A DNA stretch of 64,000 nt from an uncultured Prevotellaceae bacterium (GCA_900318205.1 ONJS01000008.1:1-64000); one strand, 5' to 3'. Shown: positions 9,725 to 18,390, numbered from the stretch's first letter. The notes: a model not told the origin generated them from the sequence alone. Numbers and translations are program-made.

Positions 9725-11449
9725 ATGGGAAGAAAACGAGTTCACATCGCTCCTAGTCTGAAAATTGATTTGGACGGAAATCTGATTTCCGAGAAGAAAG
9801 AGAAAGACGTCAATGAGTTGACGCTGTTGCAAACCATTGAGCGCGTGGTGGAATTGTCCAAGGACAGCGAACTGGATGATGAATTCCTGGAGAGCGCTGA
9901 GCCTGAACTGACCCTATTGTCGTCACGACTTAGCGTGACCCCTGTGCAGGCTGTGCTGTTTTCCATCTGCCTGAACTGTGGTCCCTACCACATCAATTAT
10001 GACGACCTGGCTTCTCATCTCGATATAGGCAATGTGCGGGTGCTGAGTTACGGAAAGGATATTGACGCGCTAGTGCGACGCCGCCTGCTCCGATACCGCG
10101 ATGTAATGGAAGGGGATAGTGTCGGCGTCCCCCGTGATGTGCTCAAGGCCTTGAAAAATGACGAGGTTCCCGAGTTGCCCAAAATCAAGGGGCTCGATGT
10201 GTTTGATTTCTTCGAGGCGGTGAACCGCATTTTCAACGACCTGATTGATGATGCCGCCACCTTCTATGAGGTGCGTCAGGAACTCGAGGACCTTGTCGCC
10301 GCCAATCCCAAGTTGGAGTTTGTCAAGCGCCTTCGCGCACTCAAGCTCAGAGGAGACAACTGGATGATTCTTTTCTTCTTCATCCACCTCTGTGTCAATA
10401 AGGACTATAACCGCATCCGCTGCGGCGAATTGAGCCAGCTCTTCACCCGCCAGAGCCGTTTCAGCGAGGCGCGCAGTGCGCTGCAGAGTGGTAAGCATCC
10501 ATTGATGGAGAAGAAACTCATTGAACACTTTTGTGAAGACGGCATCGCCGACCCCACGACCTACTGCCTCACCAGTTCGGCCAAGCGTAACCTGTTGTGC
10601 GAGCTCAATCTCAAGACCAGCGATGTCAGAATCTCCGATTTGCGCAATCCTGCCGACCTCACCCCCAAGGAGATGTTCTATCCCGCCGAAGTCGGGAAGC
10701 AGGTGGTGGAACTGTCATCGTTTCTTTCGCAGGAAAAATACGGCGAGATTCACGAGCGGATGCAGCAGCAGGGATTCCGTCAGGGCTTTGCGTGCCTGTT
10801 CTACGGCGGACCCGGCACGGGCAAGACCGAGACCGTCTATCAATTGGCGCGCCGCACGGGTCGCCCCATTATGACGGTCGATGTGCCGCAAATCAAGAGC
10901 AAGTGGGTGGGCGAAAGCGAAAAGAACCTCAAGGCGTTGTTTGAACGCTACCGTGACGCGGTGAACCGCTGCGAGGTGGCACCCATCCTGTTCTTCAACG
11001 AGGCCGATGCCATCATCGGCAAGCGCAAGAGCGGTGCCGAGTATGCAGTGGACAAGATGGAGAACACCCTCCAGAACATCCTGCTGCAGGAGATGGAGAA
11101 CCTTGACGGCATCCTCATCGCCACGACCAACCTCGAGGGAAATCTTGACAGCGCATTCGAGCGCCGCTTCCTCTACAAGATTAAGTTCGAGACGCCCGAT
11201 GCCACAGTCCGTGCCAAGATTTGGCAAGAGATGATTAAAGACCTTACCGAGGCCGAAGCCGGGCATCTGGCCAGGATTTTCGACTTCAGCGGAGGGCAAA
11301 TCGAGAACGTCGCCCGCAAGTATGCCATTAGCAGCATCCTCTATGGTGCGGATGCCAAGCCGCGTCTGGAGCAGTTGGTGGACTACTGCAAGAGCGAGCA
11401 GTTGGCGAACAAGACGGTTGCCAAGTCAGTCGGTTTTCACGCCGCCTGA
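9725..11449 (+). CDS. AAA+ ATPase with N-terminal helical region
   Basis: 574 residues from the ATG at 9725. An in-frame upstream start at 9641 would add 28 residues that do not look conserved. The first ~330 residues are helical with winged-helix-like parts. The AAA+ module has Walker A GGPGTGKT at 361-368, a Walker B-like ILFFNEAD at 421-428 (Asn425 where many AAA proteins have Asp), and a sensor region ATTNLEGNLDSAFERRF. The fold resembles proteasomal or FtsH-like AAA modules that remodel proteins, but no protease domain is attached. Two paralogous small genes follow on the same strand with short gaps and are candidate partners. Function is unknown. Confidence 0.8.
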   Translation: MGRKRVHIAPSLKIDLDGNLISEKKEKDVNELTLLQTIERVVELSKDSELDDEFLESAEPELTLLSSRLSVTPVQAVLFSICLNCGPYHINYDDLASHLDIGNVRVLSYGKDIDALVRRRLLRYRDVMEGDSVGVPRDVLKALKNDEVPELPKIKGLDVFDFFEAVNRIFNDLIDDAATFYEVRQELEDLVAANPKLEFVKRLRALKLRGDNWMILFFFIHLCVNKDYNRIRCGELSQLFTRQSRFSEARSALQSGKHPLMEKKLIEHFCEDGIADPTTYCLTSSAKRNLLCELNLKTSDVRISDLRNPADLTPKEMFYPAEVGKQVVELSSFLSQEKYGEIHERMQQQGFRQGFACLFYGGPGTGKTETVYQLARRTGRPIMTVDVPQIKSKWVGESEKNLKALFERYRDAVNRCEVAPILFFNEADAIIGKRKSGAEYAVDKMENTLQNILLQEMENLDGILIATTNLEGNLDSAFERRFLYKIKFETPDATVRAKIWQEMIKDLTEAEAGHLARIFDFSGGQIENVARKYAISSILYGADAKPRLEQLVDYCKSEQLANKTVAKSVGFHAA

Positions 11450-11492
11450 TACGTAAATCAAGTGAATGTTTAACCCTTAAAACGGAATTCAT

Positions 11493-11822
11493 ATGGTGAG
11501 ATTAATTGCGCCAAGCAAGGCCGAAAACCTGTTGCTGAAAGCCAAACTGCGTGACGATGCCTATGCCAAGTGGCTCAACAGCGATGCAGGGCAGGAAATG
11601 CAGGGCCGCGTGGCACGCTGGTTTGAAAGCAATATGCGCGGGTGTATCAGTAACCAAGGAGCCAGATACTCCTATGGCGAAATGCTCGACGTGCAGTTGG
11701 GCGGGCGGTTTGACATCGTGTATGTAATGCTCAAAGAGATGGACATCGCCGATTCTTATGACCGGCTGTTTGCCGCCCACAGGCTGCTTGAAATGATTAA
11801 ACAGTATGATGAATCACATTAA
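11493..11822 (+). CDS. Small unknown protein, paralog 1 next to AAA+ ATPase
   Basis: 109 residues, soluble, about 43 nt downstream of the AAA+ gene. It shares a common plan with the next gene: DDAYAKWL, GQEMQGRV.RW, YSYGEML, FDIVYVMLKE, DSYDRLFAAHRLLEMIKQYD. The shared residues are spread over the full length, so the two are tandem duplicates. There is no signal peptide or known domain. The place after an AAA+ ATPase suggests an adaptor or substrate role; this is inference only. Confidence 0.65.
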   Translation: MVRLIAPSKAENLLLKAKLRDDAYAKWLNSDAGQEMQGRVARWFESNMRGCISNQGARYSYGEMLDVQLGGRFDIVYVMLKEMDIADSYDRLFAAHRLLEMIKQYDESH

Positions 11823-11825
11823 CGA

Positions 11826-11833
11826 AAGGAGGC
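11826..11833 (+). promoter_or_regulatory. Strong Shine-Dalgarno deciding a start
   Basis: AAAGGAGG ends 5 nt before the ATG at 11839. Strong SD sequences are uncommon before genes in this window. It argues for the start at 11839 rather than the in-frame ATG at 11806, which lies inside the upstream gene. Confidence 0.7.
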
Positions 11834-11838
11834 AAGTT

Positions 11839-12156
11839 ATGGAAACATTAGGAAGCATTTGGAACGGGTATCTGGAAAAGAAACTGTGGGATGATGCCTA
11901 TGCCCAGTGGCTCGCAAGCGAGTCCGGGCAGGAGATGGAAGGTCGCGTGAGGCGTTGGTGCCGTGACAATCTGGAGGGTTGTTGCTTCAATGATACAAGA
12001 ATCTCCTATGGCGAAATGATTCACACCTCTTCTGGCGACCGCTATGACATCGTTTATCTGTTCCTGAACGAGACAGGCATCACCGATCCCTATGACCGAT
12101 ATTTCGTTGTGCGCAGACTTTTCGAAGAAATGGAAAAATACGACTACTATGATTGA
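11839..12156 (+). CDS. Small unknown protein, paralog 2 next to AAA+ ATPase
   Basis: 105 residues, start chosen by the strong SD at 11826-11833. It matches its upstream neighbour along its length: DDAYAQWL, GQEMEGRV.RW, ISYGEMI, YDIVYLFLNE, DPYDRYFVVRRLFEEMEKYD. The most conserved blocks are the N-terminal DDAYA.WL helix and the central SYGEM...YDIVY. The C-terminus is rich in acidic and aromatic residues. The family is unknown to me. Together with the ATPase it forms a three-gene same-strand cassette. Confidence 0.65.
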   Translation: METLGSIWNGYLEKKLWDDAYAQWLASESGQEMEGRVRRWCRDNLEGCCFNDTRISYGEMIHTSSGDRYDIVYLFLNETGITDPYDRYFVVRRLFEEMEKYDYYD

Positions 12157-12249
12157 TGTCGTGAAGAATCTTCCCCATAGTGTTATTCTTTGAGGAACAA
12201 ATATTTTAAAAAAGCAGGCGGCGCTCACGCGTGGCCTGCTCAGGCATAA

Positions 12250-12309
12250 CGAAAAAGCCAAACGGCTCATTGCGAGTCATTTGGCTTTCCTTTTGGAGAC
12301 CCCGGTGGG
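12250..12309. repeat. 60-bp direct repeat, left copy (terminator plus tRNA 3' end)
   Basis: This stretch aligns without gaps to 14382-14441 with only a few differences. It comprises the AAAGCCAAA hairpin and the 12-nt string gaccccggtggg, which in the right copy is the acceptor/T-arm end of a tRNA. The two copies flank the GH9 gene. Confidence 0.7.
12254..12288 (-). terminator. Hairpin terminator, shared family
   Basis: Arms of about 15 nt (AAAGCCAAA.../...TTTGGCTTT) followed on the minus strand by a T-run. It would end the leftward GH9 transcript and could also stop the AAA+ cassette. Confidence 0.65.
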
Positions 12310-12525
12310 CTTTGATTCTTAATACAGCATGACAACATTTGACGCCATAACAGCCTGATTCCCATGAATTTCTTGTACTGGCACTATGTTATCGGGGGCC
12401 AATGGGTGTCATTAGGTGTCAATCTCGGTTATCATTTTTGTCAACCACATTTAGGGCGCTACTTGAGCCCAAATAATCACATCAAAAGAACCGTCTCTAT
12501 TTTGCTGTTTACTTTAATCGGTGGG

Positions 12526-14250
12526 TTATTTCATCTCGGCATCAATCCAGCCCAGAAGCGATACCAACGAGGCATTCCAGTTGATGGCAATTTCGTTGCT
12601 GGCATAGGAGCCTGTAGCGTCGATGTAGGACTCATCGGGTTGCTTGGACGGGTAAGGCAGACTGCCGTCACCATTGTCCTGTTGGCCAGGATTGGGGCCG
12701 CCGGCGAGCAGGCCGGGCATGGGGGCATCAATGCCGTCGGCCGACGAAATGCGGTGGTGGATGTTCTTGGGGGGCTTGTGGCCGTAGCCGGTCACATAGC
12801 AGTATCCTGTGGCATTACGGCCTAAAACATAATCGGCATTTTGGAGGGCCGCTTCAAGATATTTCTTGTCGCCCGTGGCACGGTAGCAGTACAGGTGGGC
12901 AAGACCACTGGTGCAGAAGCACTCGGACAGGCAACCCCAACCGTAGTCATTGGCATGATTACCGGCGGGCGTATTGAACGGCGAGGCCTTCAGGGTCGAC
13001 AACTGATAGTCGCAGAAGCCCAACAACTTGTTGAGCATGAGGTCATGCATGCCGGTTTTGTCGTCGCCGCAGGTAATCCATGAGTACATGGCAAGTCCGG
13101 TGACATTTCCCCAACCGGGTTGTGAGAATCCGCGCTCTCGCAAAGGCTGGGCGGCTTTAAGAAAGAACTCGTCGCCCGTGAGCAGGAACAACTCGGTAGC
13201 CGCCCACAAACGTTCGTCTCTGGCATCGTTGTCGCCGTAGGTGCCTGTGGTCACATCGGGGTCAAACTCCTTGTTCATCTTGTCTTGGTCATAGACGGCC
13301 TCAGGATTGAGTTCGGCCCAGTGATAGGCGGCCAAAGCGGCTTTTTGGGCCTGCTCGGCAAAAGCAGGATAATCTTTGTTGCCCTTGTAGATGCGTGCGG
13401 CAAGTGCCATTACAGCAGCAAAGTCATAACTGGCGGTCACACTCTTTTGCACCACATAGCGCTGTTGGTGGCAATCGGTGGGCATGACAAAACCTTCGAA
13501 ATTGGGAGTCGTCAACTTGTGGTAAACACCGCCGTCATAGGGGTCCTGCATGGTGATCATCCACTTGAGATTAAACATGAGCTCGTCAAGCAGGTCTGCA
13601 GTGCTGTTGCCGCTCTCGGGAATGTCGGCGTTGAGACGATTGAAATACTCTTTGTTCTGCTCATAGGCCATGAGCATCAGTCCCACCGAATAGGATGAGT
13701 TGACGATATACTTGTTGTAGTCGCCGGCATCATACCAGCCCAGCGGCGAGGATATGATGGTGCCTGCAGGCCGGCCAGGCGAAACTGCCGATGGATGAAT
13801 CATGACCTGTGTGTCGGGATGTCCTAAGGGACGGGCATAAACACCGGCATATTTGCCGTCGATGGCAATGCCCGAGCGGTTGAGGTAGAAGGCCTTTAAC
13901 GCAGCACGAGCTATATTGTTCAATGCGTGAGGCTGCACATCAAAGCGGGTCTTTTGGCCATTGACGCTCAGCTCATAGGTCCCGGGGGCGGTAATACCCG
14001 TGATTTCGACGATGGTGCGTTTCTTGTTCGACCACGGCGAGGTGCTGGTCCTCAAGACCTTGGCATTGCCCACACGTTTGCCGTTGGCCGTGTTTTTGAT
14101 GGTCATCTTTTTGGCTTTAGAGCCCTCGATGACTGCGATTTTGGACTGTTGCGGATAAAATGCAACTTGATTGATTCGGATGCTTTCGCTCTGGGCTGTC
14201 AACGTGATGGCCGTCAAGGCTGCAATGGCGAATGTTAATACTCGTTTCAT
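12526..14250 (-). CDS. Secreted GH9 endoglucanase
   Basis: 574 residues. A signal peptide (to about residue 20) is followed by a cellulase N-terminal Ig-like domain (about 24-105) and the GH9 (alpha/alpha)6 barrel. The catalytic base region GWYDAGDYNKY contains Asp174 and Asp177. The catalytic acid is Glu553 in SYASNEIAINWNA near the C-terminus, and the substrate motif PGLLAGGPN is present. The family cleaves beta-1,4-glucans internally. The gene stands alone between 60-bp direct repeats and has its own promoter box at 14271-14278. Its isolation from SusCD genes and the flanking repeats suggest it may have been acquired or moved separately. Confidence 0.92.
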   Translation of the reverse strand: MKRVLTFAIAALTAITLTAQSESIRINQVAFYPQQSKIAVIEGSKAKKMTIKNTANGKRVGNAKVLRTSTSPWSNKKRTIVEITGITAPGTYELSVNGQKTRFDVQPHALNNIARAALKAFYLNRSGIAIDGKYAGVYARPLGHPDTQVMIHPSAVSPGRPAGTIISSPLGWYDAGDYNKYIVNSSYSVGLMLMAYEQNKEYFNRLNADIPESGNSTADLLDELMFNLKWMITMQDPYDGGVYHKLTTPNFEGFVMPTDCHQQRYVVQKSVTASYDFAAVMALAARIYKGNKDYPAFAEQAQKAALAAYHWAELNPEAVYDQDKMNKEFDPDVTTGTYGDNDARDERLWAATELFLLTGDEFFLKAAQPLRERGFSQPGWGNVTGLAMYSWITCGDDKTGMHDLMLNKLLGFCDYQLSTLKASPFNTPAGNHANDYGWGCLSECFCTSGLAHLYCYRATGDKKYLEAALQNADYVLGRNATGYCYVTGYGHKPPKNIHHRISSADGIDAPMPGLLAGGPNPGQQDNGDGSLPYPSKQPDESYIDATGSYASNEIAINWNASLVSLLGWIDAEMK

Positions 14251-14270
14251 AATTCAGTAATATTTTGCCA

Positions 14271-14278
14271 CAAATATA
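14271..14278 (-). promoter_or_regulatory. -7 box TATATTTG for the GH9 gene
   Basis: On the minus strand this is TATATTTGTGG, matching TAnnTTTG, 21 nt before the GH9 start at 14250. Confidence 0.6.
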
Positions 14279-14381
14279 CAATAATCATGTCATTGGCAGC
14301 GAGTGAAATACAATTATTTTCCCAAATGAGCTGCAAAATGAATAATTTTAGTGATACTTTGCCAGCGATAGCCATGTAAAA

Positions 14382-14441
14382 CGAAAAAGCCAAACGGCTC
14401 ATTACAAGTCATTTGGCTTTCCTTCTCGTGACCCCGGTGGG
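14382..14441. repeat. 60-bp direct repeat, right copy
   Basis: Partner of 12250-12309. It includes the hairpin at 14386-14420 and the first 13 nt of the tRNA-Lys fragment. The gap 14251-14676 otherwise holds the GH9 promoter, the tRNA fragment and an A/T-rich stretch before the next promoter. Confidence 0.7.
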
Positions 14442-14475
14442 ACTCGAACCCACGACCCATTGATTAAGAGTCAAT
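14429..14475 (-). pseudogene. 3' half of tRNA-Lys (anticodon CTT)
   Basis: The minus strand reads an anticodon arm (stem ATTGA/TCAAT, loop CTCTTAA, anticodon CTT), a variable loop, a T arm (GTGGG-TTCGAGT-CCCAC), the 3' acceptor strand CGGGGTC and discriminator A. The D arm and the 5' acceptor strand are missing; A/T-rich DNA replaces them. No CCA is encoded. A fragment from anticodon to 3' end is what integration at a tRNA gene typically leaves behind. No integrase is seen in the window. Confidence 0.8.
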
Positions 14476-14612
14476 TGTTTTTTTGAAAAAAAGTGCATTT
14501 TTTATTTTGGCTATTTTTTGCTAAAAAAGTTAGAGCATTGATTTTCAGCAAGTAAGCGCAAATTCATCAAAAGCAAAAAAAATGGCATAATCGGGCAAAT
14601 CAAGGGGAAAGA

Positions 14613-14644
14613 TTTTGGCATGTGAGGCAAAAACTATAACTTTG
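14613..14644 (+). promoter_or_regulatory. Full Bacteroidetes promoter (TTTTG-N19-TAACTTTG)
   Basis: A TTTTG -33 element at 14613-14617 and TAACTTTG at 14637-14644 are separated by 19 nt, the ideal layout. It lies 32 nt before the ATG of the MalY/PatB-type gene. Confidence 0.75.
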
Positions 14645-14676
14645 TGAGGCAAAAACAATACATAAAAAGTACTGAC

Positions 14677-15864
14677 ATGGAGAGAAGATATGACTTTGAC
14701 CGCGTGATAGACCGCCGTGGAACCGGCTGTGTAATGGTTGACCGATGCAAGGAGATGTTCGGACGTGAGGACGTGCTGCCGCTGTGGGTGGCCGACATGG
14801 GCTTCGCTGCCTGTCCTGACATCACCCAGGCGCTGGCCAATCGCATCACCGAGCACCCCATCTATGGCTATAGCGTGCCCCTTGAAGACTACTGGCAGTC
14901 CATCATCGACTGGCAGCGTGAACGCAACGGCCTGGAGTTCACAACGGACGAGGCCTGCTTCATCGGTGGCATCGTGAACGGTTTCGGCCTTGTGCTGAAC
15001 CATTTCACGCGTCCTGGCGACAAGGTGGTGATCCAGGAACCGGTATATCACCCCTTCAGGATGCTCATCACGGGTAACAACCGCATGGTGGTGAACAATG
15101 CCCTGAAACGCACCGATGACGGTTTCTACGAGATGGACCTCGAGAGACTGGAGCATATCTTCAAGACAGAGCGGCCGCAGCTGATGGTGCTGTGCAACCC
15201 CCACAACCCCATCGGCATCGCCTGGCCCGCCGAAGTGCAACGCCAGGTGGCAGCGCTGGCAAGGAAATTTGACGTGGTGGTCTTCAGCGACGAGATCCAC
15301 GGCGACCTGGTGCTGAAAGGTCATCGCCACACATCGTTCCTCACCGTGAGCGACGATGCGCGCGCCGTGGGCGTGGTGATGGGTGCTCCGAGTAAGACGT
15401 TTAACATTGCCGGTATCGTGAGCTCATGGTGCGTAATAAAGAACCCCGACCTGAGAAAGCCCTTCTTCCATCATCTGGAGGCCAACGAGCAATGCTCGCC
15501 CAACTTCCTGTCGATGACCGCTACCCGTGCCGCCTATCGCCACGGCGCCGAATGGCTCAGCCAATGCCTGGGGTATATTGAGGGCAATATCGACATGGTA
15601 GTCAATTACTGCCGTGAGCACATCCCCGGCATTGTCGCCATCAAGCCGCAGGCATCGTTCCTCGTGTGGCTCGACTGCACGGGGCTGGGACTGGGGCATG
15701 ACGCGTTGATCGACCTGTTTGTCAATAAAGCCCGCCTTGGTCTGAATGACGGCGCAATGTTCGGCAAGTCAGGCAGCGGCTTCATGCGCCTGAACGTCGC
15801 TGTCCCTCGCTCCGTCCTCACGCAGGCGATGCAGCAACTCGCCGACGCCGTACAACAACTATAA
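14677..15864 (+). CDS. MalY/PatB-family PLP aminotransferase (cystathionine beta-lyase type)
   Basis: 395 residues from the ATG at 14677. An upstream GTG at 14644 overlaps the promoter and is unlikely. It is a fold-type I PLP enzyme starting YDFDRVIDRRGT, with LPLWVADMGF, CNPHNPIG, FSDEIHGDL and the PLP lysine at about 240 in GAPSKTFNIAG. These motifs are typical of the PatB/MalY branch, which cleaves cystathionine or related C-S bonds to give homocysteine, pyruvate and ammonia. It converges with the next aminotransferase across a perfect hairpin. The exact substrate is uncertain. Confidence 0.87.
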   Translation: MERRYDFDRVIDRRGTGCVMVDRCKEMFGREDVLPLWVADMGFAACPDITQALANRITEHPIYGYSVPLEDYWQSIIDWQRERNGLEFTTDEACFIGGIVNGFGLVLNHFTRPGDKVVIQEPVYHPFRMLITGNNRMVVNNALKRTDDGFYEMDLERLEHIFKTERPQLMVLCNPHNPIGIAWPAEVQRQVAALARKFDVVVFSDEIHGDLVLKGHRHTSFLTVSDDARAVGVVMGAPSKTFNIAGIVSSWCVIKNPDLRKPFFHHLEANEQCSPNFLSMTATRAAYRHGAEWLSQCLGYIEGNIDMVVNYCREHIPGIVAIKPQASFLVWLDCTGLGLGHDALIDLFVNKARLGLNDGAMFGKSGSGFMRLNVAVPRSVLTQAMQQLADAVQQL

Positions 15865-15877
15865 ACTACAAGGAAAA

Positions 15878-15933
15878 CAATAAATGCAACAAGTACAAGA
15901 GCGCGGATGCCCTTGTACTTGTTGCATTTATTG
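15878..15933. terminator. Perfect 22-bp inverted repeat, bidirectional terminator
   Basis: Arms 15878-15899 and 15912-15933 are exact reverse complements around a 12-nt loop. It lies between two convergent genes and can end both transcripts. The loop carries gcggatgcc, a string also found in the palindromes at 49029-49187. Confidence 0.85.
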
Positions 15934-15946
15934 TGTCTTCTTTTTA

Positions 15947-17140
15947 TTAAGCGAGTTTGGCGAGAGCGGCAGCGATACGCTTGGCAGCCTCAATCAGGTT
16001 CTCGTCGCTGGTGGCGTAGCTCAGGCGGATATAGCCCGGGCAGCAGAAGGCGCTGCCTGCCACGGTGGCAACGTGAGCCTCGTTGAGCAGATAGAGGGCG
16101 AGGTCGTTGTCATCGTTGATGACAGTGTCGCCACATTTCTTGCCGTAATAATACTCTACCTTGGGGAAGGCATAGAAAGCACCGTCAGGCATATTGAGCT
16201 CGAAGCCGGGGATTTCCTGCAGCAGGCCCACGATGAGGTTGCGGCGGCGCTCAAAGGCGACACGCATCTCCTCGACGCATTCCTGGGGACCGTTATAGGC
16301 GGCCTCGGCAGCCTTCTGGGCAATCGAGGAAACACCGCTGGTGTATTGGCCCTGCATCTTATTGACAGCCTTGGCTACCCACAGCGGAGCGGCAATGTAA
16401 CCAATGCGATAACCGGTCATGGCGTAAGCCTTGGAAACACCATTGATAATAACCACCTGCTCCTTGATGGCGTCAAACTGGGCGAGCGACTCGTGCTTGC
16501 CCACGTAGTTGATGTGCTCGTAGATTTCATCGGCAATGACCATCACGTCGGGGTGACGCTCGAGCATGGCAGCGATGGCCTTTAACTCTTCGTAGTTATA
16601 GATGGCACCACTGGGGTTGCTAGGAGAGCAGATGATGATCAGGCGTGTCTTGTCGGTCATGGCAGCCTCCAACTCATCGGCGGTCACCTTGAAGTTCTTC
16701 TCCATGCTGGAAGTCAGCAGTACGCTCTTGCCGCCAGCCAGGTTGACCATCTGCACGTAGCTTACCCATGCGGGAGTCGGGATGATGACCTCGTCACCGG
16801 GGTTGACGAGTGCCATGATGGCGTTGCACAGCTCGTGCTTGGCACCGTTACCGATGACAATCTGGTCGGGAGTATATTCCAAGCCATTCTCGCGGCGCAG
16901 TTTCTCGCACACGGCCTGACGCAGCGACAGGTAGCCGGGAACAGGTGAATAGAAGGAGAAGTTGTCATCAACGGCCTGCTTGGCAGCAGCCTTGATGTGG
17001 TCAGGGGTGAAGAAGTCTGGTTCACCCACCGAGAGGTTGATCACATCCACGCCCTGAGCGCGCAGCTCGCTGCTCTTCTGAGACATGGCCAAGGTGGCAC
17101 TGGGTGCCAGTGCGTTAATACGGTCCGAAAGTCGGTTCAT
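15947..17140 (-). CDS. aspC: Aspartate aminotransferase-type enzyme (class I/II)
   Basis: 397 residues. N-terminal LAPSATLAMSQKSSELRAQG and LSVGEPDF are characteristic of the AspC/AatA (subgroup I-gamma) enzymes. The PLP lysine is Lys237 in NGVSKAYAMTG; further motifs are CSPSNPSGA, ADEIYEH and the substrate-binding arginine near the C-terminus (CCPGYIRLSYA). The reaction is transamination of aspartate with 2-oxoglutarate; some members also use aromatic amino acids or prephenate. It has its own promoter at 17220-17250 and ends at the hairpin 15878-15933. Confidence 0.88.
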   Translation of the reverse strand: MNRLSDRINALAPSATLAMSQKSSELRAQGVDVINLSVGEPDFFTPDHIKAAAKQAVDDNFSFYSPVPGYLSLRQAVCEKLRRENGLEYTPDQIVIGNGAKHELCNAIMALVNPGDEVIIPTPAWVSYVQMVNLAGGKSVLLTSSMEKNFKVTADELEAAMTDKTRLIIICSPSNPSGAIYNYEELKAIAAMLERHPDVMVIADEIYEHINYVGKHESLAQFDAIKEQVVIINGVSKAYAMTGYRIGYIAAPLWVAKAVNKMQGQYTSGVSSIAQKAAEAAYNGPQECVEEMRVAFERRRNLIVGLLQEIPGFELNMPDGAFYAFPKVEYYYGKKCGDTVINDDNDLALYLLNEAHVATVAGSAFCCPGYIRLSYATSDENLIEAAKRIAAALAKLA

Positions 17141-17219
17141 TGCATTTATCAGTTTTAAGTTGTAGGGCCTCGCCTTGGCGTGGCCACATATTAAGTTAAT
17201 TAGTTGTTATTTATTGCTG

Positions 17220-17250
17220 CAAAGGTAAGACTTTTTTGGATACTACGCAA
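17220..17250 (-). promoter_or_regulatory. Full promoter (TTG-N20-TACCTTTG)
   Basis: On the minus strand a TTG at 17250-17248 is followed after 20 nt by TACCTTTG at 17227-17220. It lies 80 nt before the aspC start. Confidence 0.7.
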
Positions 17251-17324
17251 CAATTCATGCCCCAATTGGGCAAATCGGTCTTTTAATCCGATATGCCCCA
17301 TGATGGAGAATGCCGGCTAGCAGT

Positions 17325-18272
17325 TCATTTCTCCACCACCCTACCGTTCACGACCTTGAAGCGTCGGTCAAACTCCTCGCGTGTCCTTTTCCAGCGGTTG
17401 TGGCTCCACAACCAGAATTGCGGTGCTCGGTTGATGGTCTGCTCCATGCGCTTGAAATAGATATCGGTCAGTTCATACTCACCCATCGTCGACGGGTCTC
17501 GCGTGATGACCTGATACTCGCACTCGTAGTAGCCTCGGCGCAGGCGCTTCACGTCAATATAGACAACTGCCTGATTCAACTGGTGGGTAATGCGTTCGAT
17601 GCCAGTGAACACGGGGGTTTCCTGGTTGAGGAAAGTGAGCCAATGGTGGATATTCTCCCACTTGGGCACCTGATCGTTAATGTAGCCCAGCATCGTGGGG
17701 CGGCCAGCTTGCTTATTTCCAATCAGCCAGCGCAGGGTATCGTTCTTAGGGACACAGACGGGTTTCATGCGGCTGCGCATCTTCAGCACCACACGGTCCA
17801 TCACCTTGTTCTGCAGCGGATGATAAAGTTCGCCCAGCATCACATCACGCGTCAACGGCGGGAGCCACAGGGCCAACGATGTGACCCATTCCCAGTTGCC
17901 GTAATGTCCCAGCAGCAGTGCGATGGACTGGCCGCTGTTGAGGATCTCAGCCACCTGCTCGTTGCCCTTGAAGACCATGTGGCGCATGATGTTCTTGTAG
18001 CTCATGGTAGTATATTTCACCGTCTCGGCAATCAAGTCACAGGCATGGCGGTAGAACTGGCGCTGCAGAGTCTTGATTTCCTTGTCGCTCTTCTCGGGAT
18101 AGGAATTCCTCAAGTTCTTCCAGATCACGCGATGGCGGTAGCGCAGCACATAGGCCACCAACACAAACAGGATGTCACTAAACAGATAGTGCACCCACAA
18201 GGGCAGCAACGACAACAGATACCATGTCCCGTAAACCGCCCAAAACGCTATATTTTCAAGAGCCTTTTTCAT
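17325..18272 (-). CDS. LpxL/HtrB-like lipid A acyltransferase
   Basis: 315 residues. An N-terminal membrane anchor (about 8-42) precedes the LPLAT domain. The catalytic HX4E motif is HYGNWE, His123-Glu128. The layout and length match Kdo2-lipid A late acyltransferases, which add a secondary acyl chain to lipid A on the inner face of the inner membrane. Bacteroidetes often encode a single such enzyme. The gene is divergent from the transporter at 18391, sharing a short intergenic region. Which acyl chain is transferred cannot be said. Confidence 0.85.
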   Translation of the reverse strand: MKKALENIAFWAVYGTWYLLSLLPLWVHYLFSDILFVLVAYVLRYRHRVIWKNLRNSYPEKSDKEIKTLQRQFYRHACDLIAETVKYTTMSYKNIMRHMVFKGNEQVAEILNSGQSIALLLGHYGNWEWVTSLALWLPPLTRDVMLGELYHPLQNKVMDRVVLKMRSRMKPVCVPKNDTLRWLIGNKQAGRPTMLGYINDQVPKWENIHHWLTFLNQETPVFTGIERITHQLNQAVVYIDVKRLRRGYYECEYQVITRDPSTMGEYELTDIYFKRMEQTINRAPQFWLWSHNRWKRTREEFDRRFKVVNGRVVEK

Positions 18273-18374
18273 TAACGACTGCGAAAGTACAACTTTTTTG
18301 GTGTACCAACAACTTTATCCCACTTGAATAAATAATCACAGGGGCACATCGTGTGATATGGGCAAAAAAAGTAG

Positions 18375-18382
18375 TAATTTTG
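18375..18382 (+). promoter_or_regulatory. -7 box TAATTTTG almost touching the start
   Basis: TAATTTTGC matches the -7 consensus and ends 8 nt before the ATG at 18391. An in-frame ATG at 18358 would put this box inside the gene, so 18391 is the better start. The transcript would have little or no leader. Confidence 0.55.
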
Positions 18383-18390
18383 CAGCCGCT

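Larger units (their letters stand above)
12157..12525. other. Gene-free gap
   Basis: This gap holds the hairpin and tRNA-end-like direct repeat at 12250-12309. The remaining ~215 bp (12310-12525) show no coding signal or clear promoter. A plus-strand frame that starts in it continues antisense through the GH9 gene and was rejected. Confidence 0.6.

Noticed and set aside
12364..12825. 153-codon plus-strand frame before and across the GH9 3' end
   Set aside because: More than half is antisense to GH9 and the rest has no coding features.
14429..14475. Functional tRNA-Lys
   Set aside because: The D arm and 5' acceptor strand are absent, so it cannot fold into a tRNA.
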